Positions 41,328 to 47,039 of a stretch of DNA of 47,039 nt are shown in pieces. The notes under the pieces are model-generated. The model searched no databases. It had not been told where the DNA came from and worked only from the letters and a program-made list of their open reading frames with translations. Source of the DNA: CAMLOF01 sp041913045 (GTDB lineage: Bacteria; Pseudomonadota; Gammaproteobacteria; Burkholderiales; Burkholderiaceae_C). Numbering within the stretch: position 1 is the first letter of the stretch; every line of letters begins with the position of its first letter. The stretch lies in assembly GCA_041913045.1 (NCBI GenBank), contig JAYSGB010000033.1, positions 1 to 47,039 of the forward strand, written 5' to 3'. Made by a program: the position numbers and the translations under genes.

Positions 41328-42896
41328 ATGAAGCTCAGACTCCTTGCCATCGCAGCGGCGCTCGCCCTGGGTGGCGCGGCTCACGCCAAGACCTTCAAGT
41401 GGACCAGCGCCAGCGACATTGCCACCTGGGACATCCATTCCCAGAACAACGCGCTGCAGAACGGCATCCACGCCGCCGTGTATGAAACGCTGGTGTACTA
41501 CAACAGCAAGACCTTCAAGGTCGAGCCGGTGCTGGCCACCGCATGGAAGCAGGTGTCTCCCACACAAATGCGCTTCACGCTGCGTCAGGGCGTCAAGTTC
41601 CATGACGGCACACCCTTCACGGCAGACGACGCGGTGTTCTCGATCGAACGCGGCATGTCCAAGACCTCGAACTTTCAGGTCTACACCAACGGTATCGACC
41701 GCGTGGTGAAGGTCGATGCCAACACCATCGACATCTTCACCAAGGACCCCAACCCCGTACTGCTCAACCAGCTCACCGAGCTGCGCATGATGAGCAAGGC
41801 GTGGGCCGAGAAGAACAACTCCGTCGCGCCCAAGGACATCAAGACCCAGGACGAGAACTTCGCCCACCGCAACGCCATGGGTACGGGCCCCTACAAGCTC
41901 AAGTCCTGGCAGCCCGACCAGCGCCTGGTGCTCGAAAAGAACCCCAACTGGTGGGGCAAGGCCGACACCAACGTGACCGAGATCGTCTACACTCCGGTCA
42001 AGGCCGTGGCCACCCGCATGGCCGCGCTGCTTTCCGGTGAGGTGGACCTGGTGCTGGACCCCAGCCCGCAAGACCTGCCGCGCGTGCGCAGCAACCCCAA
42101 CCTCAAGGTCATCGACGGCATTGAGAACCGCACGATCTTCCTGGGTATGGACCAGTTCCGCGACGAGCTGCCAGGCAGCAACGTCAAGGGCAAGAACCCG
42201 CTGAAGGACGTCAAGGTCCGCAAGGCGCTGTACCAGGCCATCGACATCGACACCATCAACAAGGTCACCATGCGCGGCCTGGGCCAGCCCACCGGCGCAC
42301 TGGTGGCACCGCAGGTCAACGGCTGGACGCAGGGTGTGCACAAGCGCTTCCCCTATGACGTGGCCGCAGCCCAGAAGCTGCTGGCGGACGCGGGCTACAA
42401 GGACGGCTTCGAGGTGGACTTCGCCTGCCCGAACAACCGCTACATCAACGACGAGCAGATCTGCCAGGCCATCACTGCGATGTGGGCCAAGGTCGGCGTG
42501 AAGGCCAAGCTGCGCACGCTGCCGCTGACAACCTACTTCCCCATGATCCAGCGCTACGAGGCCAGCATCTACATGCTCGGCTGGGGTGTGCCCACCTTCG
42601 ACGCGTTCTACAGCATCCAGTCGCTGGTGCGCAGCGTGGGCGCGCAGGGTGACGGCAACTACAACGTCGGCCGCTACAGCAACCCGCAGATGGACGCGCT
42701 GGTGGAGCGTACCCGCAAGGAAACCGACCTGAAGCTGCGCACCGAGCTGCTGACCAAGGCGCTGCAGTTGCAGAACGACGATGTGGCGCACATCCCGCTG
42801 CACAACCAGGTCATCCCCTGGGCCATGAAGAAGAACATCGATGTGGTGCACCGCGCCGACAACCGCATCGACTGGCGCCTCGTCAAGGTCAACTGA
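41328..42896 (+). CDS. ABC transporter substrate-binding protein, peptide/dipeptide type
   Basis: A 522-residue family 5 extracellular solute-binding protein (DppA/OppA/GsiB group). Starting at ATG 41328 (AGGTG upstream) it has a Sec signal peptide MKLRLLAIAAALALGGAAHA-K. Family landmarks include VEPVLATAWKQVSPTQMRFT, LRQGVKFHDGTPFTADDAVF and MGTGPYKLKSWQPDQRLVLE. It captures an oligopeptide, glutathione or related solute in the periplasm. First gene of the operon SBP-permease-permease-ATPase-ATPase, behind the sigma-54 promoter; a hairpin follows it. Confidence 0.95.
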   Translation: MKLRLLAIAAALALGGAAHAKTFKWTSASDIATWDIHSQNNALQNGIHAAVYETLVYYNSKTFKVEPVLATAWKQVSPTQMRFTLRQGVKFHDGTPFTADDAVFSIERGMSKTSNFQVYTNGIDRVVKVDANTIDIFTKDPNPVLLNQLTELRMMSKAWAEKNNSVAPKDIKTQDENFAHRNAMGTGPYKLKSWQPDQRLVLEKNPNWWGKADTNVTEIVYTPVKAVATRMAALLSGEVDLVLDPSPQDLPRVRSNPNLKVIDGIENRTIFLGMDQFRDELPGSNVKGKNPLKDVKVRKALYQAIDIDTINKVTMRGLGQPTGALVAPQVNGWTQGVHKRFPYDVAAAQKLLADAGYKDGFEVDFACPNNRYINDEQICQAITAMWAKVGVKAKLRTLPLTTYFPMIQRYEASIYMLGWGVPTFDAFYSIQSLVRSVGAQGDGNYNVGRYSNPQMDALVERTRKETDLKLRTELLTKALQLQNDDVAHIPLHNQVIPWAMKKNIDVVHRADNRIDWRLVKVN

Positions 42897-42923
42897 CCTG
42901 ACGCAGCACGCACCATCCACAGC

Positions 42924-42950
42924 GGGCGGAGCCTCACAAGGGCTCCGCCC
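42924..42950 (+). terminator. Stem-loop between binding-protein and permease genes
   Basis: GGGCGGAGCC (42924-42933), loop TCACAAG, GGCTCCGCCC (42941-42950): a perfect 10-bp stem without a T-run. Its position right after the binding-protein gene suggests a 3' stabilising structure that keeps the upstream message abundant while lowering read-through, rather than a full terminator. Confidence 0.7.
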
Positions 42951-42962
42951 CGGAGACCACAC

Positions 42963-43943
42963 ATGCTAGCTTTCATACTTCGCCGCCTCTTCCAGGCGGC
43001 TTTGGTCATGGTGACCGTGGCCTTCATCGCCTTCATGCTGTTCCAGTATGTAGGCGACCCGGTCACCTTCATGCTGGGGCAGGACGCGACCGCCGAACAG
43101 GTGGCCGAACTGCGCGCCACACTGGGGCTGGACCAACCCTTCTTCGTGCAGTTCTGGCACTTCCTCGTCAATGCCGCGCATGGCGACTTCGGCATCAGCC
43201 TGCGCCAGGGCACGCCGGTGTCGCGGCTCATTGCCGAACGCTTCCCGGCCACGCTGGAACTGGCCCTGATGGCTGCCGGCTTGGCGCTGCTGGTCGGCAT
43301 TCCCATGGGGGTGTATGCGGCCTTGCGGCGCGGCACCTTCATGAGCCAGGTGTTCATGACGCTCTCGCTGCTGGGCGTGTCACTACCCACCTTCCTCATC
43401 GGCATCCTGCTGATCCTGGTGTTCGCGGTGATCCTGGGCTGGTTTCCCAGCTTCGGCCGTGGCGAGGTGGTGCACATCGGCGGCTGGACCACAGGTCTGC
43501 TCACTGCCAAGGGCTGGCACCACCTGACCCTGCCCGCCGTGACGCTGGCCATCTTCCAGCTCACGCTGATCATGCGGCTGGTGCGCGCCGAGATGCTGGA
43601 GGTGCTGCGCACCGACTACATCAAGTTCGCGCGCGCCCGGGGGCTGAGCGACCGTGCCGTGCACTTCGGCCATGCGCTCAAGAACACGCTGGTGCCCGTG
43701 ATGACCATCACCGGCCTGCAGCTCGGCGGCCTCATCGCGTTCGCCATCATCACCGAGACGGTGTTTCAGTGGCCAGGCATGGGCCTGCTGTTCATCCAGG
43801 CCGTCACCTTCGCCGACATCCCGGTCATGGCCGCCTACCTCTGCCTGATCGCACTCATCTTCGTCGTCATCAACCTCATCGTCGACCTGCTGTACTTCGC
43901 CGTCGATCCGCGCCTGCGCGCGGACAAGGCGGGTGGGCATTGA
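42963..43943 (+). CDS. dppB: ABC transporter permease (DppB type)
   Basis: A 326-residue inner-membrane permease with six predicted helices. MLAFILRRLFQAALVMVTVA is the typical N-terminal helix and GDFGISLRQGTPVSRLIAER is family-typical; the cytoplasmic EAA loop is YIKFARARGLSDRAVHFGHA, contacting the ATPases. GGAGACCACAC precedes the ATG. It forms the channel with the next gene product. The dpp symbol marks the family, not a proven dipeptide substrate. Confidence 0.94.
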   Translation: MLAFILRRLFQAALVMVTVAFIAFMLFQYVGDPVTFMLGQDATAEQVAELRATLGLDQPFFVQFWHFLVNAAHGDFGISLRQGTPVSRLIAERFPATLELALMAAGLALLVGIPMGVYAALRRGTFMSQVFMTLSLLGVSLPTFLIGILLILVFAVILGWFPSFGRGEVVHIGGWTTGLLTAKGWHHLTLPAVTLAIFQLTLIMRLVRAEMLEVLRTDYIKFARARGLSDRAVHFGHALKNTLVPVMTITGLQLGGLIAFAIITETVFQWPGMGLLFIQAVTFADIPVMAAYLCLIALIFVVINLIVDLLYFAVDPRLRADKAGGH

Positions 43944-43959
43944 AGGGACGGCCACACAC

Positions 43960-44871
43960 ATGAAAAACAAACTCCTGGGCTGGCTCGACAGCGACGTCGG
44001 GCACAGCTTCCGCACCTCCCCCACGGCGGTCACTGCCGCCGTGATCGCACTCATCTGCGTCATCTGCGCGGCCTTTGCGCCGTGGATTGCGCCGCACAAC
44101 CCCTTCGACCTGGCCACGCTGGAACTGAGCAACGCCCGGCTGCCGCCCGCCTGGCACCCTGAGGGGCGTGCCGACTTTCTGCTCGGCACCGACGATCAGG
44201 GCCGCGACATTCTCTCGGCCCTGATGTACGGCGCGCGCATCTCGCTGGCCGTGGGCCTGGCGTCGGTGCTGCTGTCGGTACTGGCGGGCGTGAGCCTGGG
44301 CCTGCTGGCGGGCTTCCTGGGCGGCTGGGTGGACGCCGTGCTCATGCGCCTGTGCGACGTGATGCTGTCCTTCCCCGCCATCCTGGTGGCACTGCTCATC
44401 GCCGGTATTGGCCGCGCACTCTTCCCCGAAGCGCACGAAACGTTGGCCTTCGGCGTGCTGATCCTGTCCATATCCCTGACCGGCTGGGTGCAGTACGCCC
44501 GCACGGTGCGCGGCTCCACGCTGGTGGAACGGCAGAAAGAATATGTGCAGGCGGCGCGCGTCATTGGCGTGGCGCCGCTGCGCATCATGCGCAAGCACGT
44601 GCTGCCCAACGTGCTGGGGCCGGTGCTGGTGCTGGCCACCATTCAGGTGGCCACGGCCATCATCACCGAAGCCACGCTGTCCTTCCTCGGTGTGGGCGCA
44701 CCGCCCACGTCCCCGTCCCTGGGCACGCTGATCCGCATCGGCAACGACTACCTCTTCTCCGGCGAATGGTGGATCACCATCTTCCCCGGCGTGGTGCTGG
44801 TCCTCATCGCCCTGAGCGTCAACCTGCTGGGCGACTGGCTGCGCGATGCCCTCAACCCCCGACTGCGCTGA
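43960..44871 (+). CDS. dppC: ABC transporter permease (DppC type)
   Basis: A 303-residue permease. The ATG at 43960 (MKNKLLGWLDSDVGHSF) is preferred over an upstream GTG inside the dppB end because it gives the family N terminus. It has the HPEGRADFLLGTDDQGRDIL segment that marks DppC proteins, and an EAA loop (YVQAARVIGVAPLRIMRKHV). The C-terminal GDWLRDALNPRLR is also diagnostic. Partner of the DppB-type permease. Confidence 0.94.
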   Translation: MKNKLLGWLDSDVGHSFRTSPTAVTAAVIALICVICAAFAPWIAPHNPFDLATLELSNARLPPAWHPEGRADFLLGTDDQGRDILSALMYGARISLAVGLASVLLSVLAGVSLGLLAGFLGGWVDAVLMRLCDVMLSFPAILVALLIAGIGRALFPEAHETLAFGVLILSISLTGWVQYARTVRGSTLVERQKEYVQAARVIGVAPLRIMRKHVLPNVLGPVLVLATIQVATAIITEATLSFLGVGAPPTSPSLGTLIRIGNDYLFSGEWWITIFPGVVLVLIALSVNLLGDWLRDALNPRLR

Positions 44872-44881
44872 GGAGCCGACC

Positions 44882-45886
44882 ATGAGCCTGTTGCAAGTCA
44901 AGAACCTGGTGGTCGAATTCCCCGGCCGGCGCGGCACACTGCGCGCGCTCGACGACATCTCCTTCGACATCGCGCCCGGCGAAATCCTGGGCGTGGTGGG
45001 TGAATCCGGCGCGGGTAAGTCCCTCACCGGCGCGTCCATCATCGGCCTGCTGGAGCCCCCTGGGCGCATCGCGGGCGGGCAGATCCTGCTCGAAGGCGAA
45101 CGCATCGACAACCTGCCGCCCAACAAGATGCGCCACGTGCGCGGCCGCCGCATTGGCGCCATCTTCCAGGACCCGCTCACCTCGCTCAACCCGCTGTATT
45201 CGGTGGGTCGCCAGCTGATCGAGACCATCACCACCCACCTGCCCGTGAACCACGCGGAGGCGCGCCAGCGCGCCATCCAGCTGCTCAAGGACACCGGCAT
45301 TCCGGCGGCCGAAGAACGCATCGACCACTACCCCCACCAGTTCTCGGGCGGCATGCGCCAGCGTGTGGTGATTGCCCTGGCCCTGGCGGCGGAACCCAAG
45401 CTGATCGTCGCCGACGAACCGACGACGGCGCTGGACGTGTCGATCCAGGCGCAGATCATCACGCTGCTCAAAACCATCTGCCGCGAACGCGGCGCAGCGG
45501 TGATGCTGATCACGCACGACATGGGCGTGATCGCCGAGACCTGCGACCGCGTAGCCGTCATGTATGCCGGGCGCGTGGCCGAGATCGGCCCGGTGCACGA
45601 GGTGATCAACCAGCCCGCGCACCCCTACACGCGCGGTCTGATGAGCTGCATTCCCGACATGACCAGCGAACGCGAACGGCTGCACCAGATTGACGGCGCC
45701 ATGCCGCGCCTGAACGCCATTCCGAGCGGCTGCGCCTTCAACCCGCGCTGTGAGCACGCCTTCCTGCGTTGCACCAGTGACCGCCCCAACCTGATGCCTG
45801 CTGGCGCCACCCGCGCCGCCTGCTGGCTGCACGACGTGAGCGCCACGCGCGAAGACGCCGGCACGGCCCAGGAGGTGGCGCAATGA
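44882..45886 (+). CDS. dppD: ABC transporter ATP-binding protein (DppD type)
   Basis: A 334-residue ATPase. Walker A GESGAGKS (40-47), signature SGGMRQRV, Walker B LIVADEPTTALD and the H-loop histidine (LITHDMG) are intact. The C-terminal extension with CAFNPRCEHAFLRC is the oligopeptide-transporter cysteine region, which in relatives can bind an iron-sulfur cluster. GAGGAG precedes the ATG. Energises peptide-type import with DppF. Confidence 0.96.
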   Translation: MSLLQVKNLVVEFPGRRGTLRALDDISFDIAPGEILGVVGESGAGKSLTGASIIGLLEPPGRIAGGQILLEGERIDNLPPNKMRHVRGRRIGAIFQDPLTSLNPLYSVGRQLIETITTHLPVNHAEARQRAIQLLKDTGIPAAEERIDHYPHQFSGGMRQRVVIALALAAEPKLIVADEPTTALDVSIQAQIITLLKTICRERGAAVMLITHDMGVIAETCDRVAVMYAGRVAEIGPVHEVINQPAHPYTRGLMSCIPDMTSERERLHQIDGAMPRLNAIPSGCAFNPRCEHAFLRCTSDRPNLMPAGATRAACWLHDVSATREDAGTAQEVAQ

Positions 45887-46923
45887 CCCAGACCACGACC
45901 ATGCCTTCTGCATCCCCCGTGAGCGAGCCTTCGGGTGCGCTCGTCCAGGCGCACGACCTGGCCCGCACGTTCGACGTTTCCGCCCCCTGGCTCAACCGCG
46001 TGCTGGAACGCAAGCCACGCCAGTTGCTGCACGCGGTGGACGGCGTGAGCTTCGAAATCCAGCGCGGCCAGACGCTGGCGCTGGTGGGCGAGTCCGGCTG
46101 CGGCAAGAGCACCGTGGCACGCCTGCTGGTGGGCCTGTACGGCCCCACGCGCGGCGGCTTCAGCTTCGACGGCCAGGACGCCCACGCAGCCTACGCCACG
46201 CCCCAGGGCCGCATCCTGCGGCGGCGCATCCAGATGATCTTTCAGGACCCCTACGCCAGCCTGAACCCGCGCTGGCGGGTGGCAGACATCGTGGCCGAAC
46301 CGCTGGTGGAGCACGGTTTGCTGAGCGACCCGCACGCCATCAAGGAGCGCGTGGGCGAGTTGCTGCAATCGGTGGGCCTGAGCCCGCTGGACATGGTGAA
46401 GTACCCGCACCAGTTCTCGGGCGGCCAGCGGCAGCGCATCTCGATTGCGCGGGCTCTGGCCACCAACCCCGAGTTCCTGGTGTGTGATGAGCCCACTTCT
46501 GCACTGGACGTGAGCGTGCAGGCGCAGGTGCTCAACATCATGAAGGACCTGCAGCGCCAGCAGGGGCTGACGTACCTGTTCATCAGCCACAACCTGGCGG
46601 TGGTACGCCACGTGAGCGACCAGGTGGGCGTGATGTACCTGGGCCGCCTGGTGGAGCTGGCAGACAAGGCCACGCTGTTCGAGCAGCCGAGCCACCCCTA
46701 CACGCGCATGCTGCTGGACGCGATTCCGAAGATGCACGACACCGGGCGCGCGCGCACGCCGGTGCAGGGCGAGGTGCCCAACCCCTTGAACCCGCCGAGC
46801 GGCTGCGCCTTCCACCCGCGTTGCCCGCACGCCAACGCGCGCTGCAAGCAAGAGCGGCCCGTGCTGCAGAACATCCGGGGGGTGCGCGTGGCCTGCCATG
46901 CGGTGGAGGAAAGGCGCATCTGA
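45883..46923 (+). CDS. dppF: ABC transporter ATP-binding protein (DppF type)
   Basis: A 346-residue ATPase overlapping dppD by 4 bp (ATGA). Walker A GESGCGKS (69-76), signature SGGQRQRI, Walker B LVCDEPTSALD and LFISHNLAVVRHV are intact, and the cysteine-containing C terminus (CAFHPRCPHANARC) is present. The N terminus carries an extra segment (about 1-20) and the SAPWLNRVLERKPRQLLHAV insertion common in DppF-type subunits. Last gene of the operon. Confidence 0.96.
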   Translation: MTQTTTMPSASPVSEPSGALVQAHDLARTFDVSAPWLNRVLERKPRQLLHAVDGVSFEIQRGQTLALVGESGCGKSTVARLLVGLYGPTRGGFSFDGQDAHAAYATPQGRILRRRIQMIFQDPYASLNPRWRVADIVAEPLVEHGLLSDPHAIKERVGELLQSVGLSPLDMVKYPHQFSGGQRQRISIARALATNPEFLVCDEPTSALDVSVQAQVLNIMKDLQRQQGLTYLFISHNLAVVRHVSDQVGVMYLGRLVELADKATLFEQPSHPYTRMLLDAIPKMHDTGRARTPVQGEVPNPLNPPSGCAFHPRCPHANARCKQERPVLQNIRGVRVACHAVEERRI

Positions 46924-46952
46924 CCTTTGTGCTGCGGTGGGCTTTGTTGAGA

Positions 46953-46994
46953 CACCTCGCTCGCTGCGGCAGGCCTGGCCCTGTGGGGGCTCAT
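46953..46994 (+). repeat. Dispersed 42-bp repeat, copy 2
   Basis: Matches the reverse complement of 22-63 except at a few positions. It lies 30 bp after the dppF stop. Just beyond it, GTCGGC-TTT-GCCGAC (47003-47017) forms a short hairpin that may be part of the terminator of the operon. The remaining bases to the window end hold nothing else I can identify. Confidence 0.6.
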
Positions 46995-47039
46995 CCAGGG
47001 TGGTCGGCTTTGCCGACTTCGCTGTGTCTGACGGCCTGG

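Noticed and set aside
1..47039. tRNA, rRNA, CRISPR, toxin-antitoxin, insertion sequence or phage genes
   Set aside because: No tRNA T-loop/acceptor pattern, no regularly spaced repeats, and no transposase, integrase or phage protein was seen in any frame.
46924..47039. Partial gene at the right edge
   Set aside because: Only repeat and hairpin sequence; no frame continues convincingly to the edge.

Overview
The window is high-GC, gene-dense chromosomal DNA that reads as Comamonadaceae (Burkholderiales, Betaproteobacteria). I infer this from the housekeeping gene set (purB, glnE, moaC, a yhdP-type giant protein, a DUF3717-DUF1289 fusion), from a GC-rich repeat unit of the kind common in that family, and from general protein similarity. 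No rRNA, tRNA, CRISPR array, prophage or insertion sequence was seen.

Layout. (1) 108-12891, all minus strand: a catabolic island. Reading in the direction of transcription it holds an SDR, a 3-ketosteroid-dehydrogenase-like flavoprotein, a NIPSNAP protein and a LysR regulator, then a sugar-epimerase-like SDR, a classical SDR, a complete TRAP transporter (dctP, dctQ, dctM), another SDR, the electron-transfer flavoprotein etfB-etfA, a fourth classical SDR and a HAD phosphatase. A divergent AraC-type regulator (12999-13964) sits at its head, with a promoter whose -35 and -10 boxes lie within the two arms of an inverted repeat. (2) 13981-22458: mostly housekeeping genes. These are a Lon-like protease with degenerate ATPase motifs, moaC, a BepA-type periplasmic metalloprotease, the DUF fusion, purB, a glutathione transferase and a diiron ferritin-like protein. 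A 409-bp gap (21192-21600) carries a strong candidate for an unannotated structured small RNA on the minus strand. (3) 22415-28046, minus: a tripartite RND efflux operon (outer-membrane channel, adaptor, pump). (4) 28174-35866: glnE head to head with yhdP, the latter overlapping a nitrilase-family hydrolase. (5) 35880-38541: a PAS histidine kinase and a FixJ/DctR-like response regulator, followed by a tandem repeat. (6) 38696-41218: a small membrane protein, mltA and a phosphofructokinase. (7) 41328-46923: a five-gene peptide-type ABC transporter operon behind an excellent sigma-54 (-24/-12) promoter.

Working together: the island looks like an import-and-oxidation pathway. The TRAP system would bring in an organic acid, the flavin dehydrogenase and several SDRs would oxidise a ring or side chain, and ETF could carry electrons onward; the substrate cannot be read from sequence. 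Both transporter operons place a stem-loop directly after the binding-protein gene, a usual way to express the binding protein above the permeases. The most interesting items are the candidate RNA with a 30-nt pyrimidine loop rich in CCUCC (anti-Shine-Dalgarno-like) motifs, the undescribed catabolic island with its autoregulatory-looking promoter, and the sigma-54 control of the ABC transporter.
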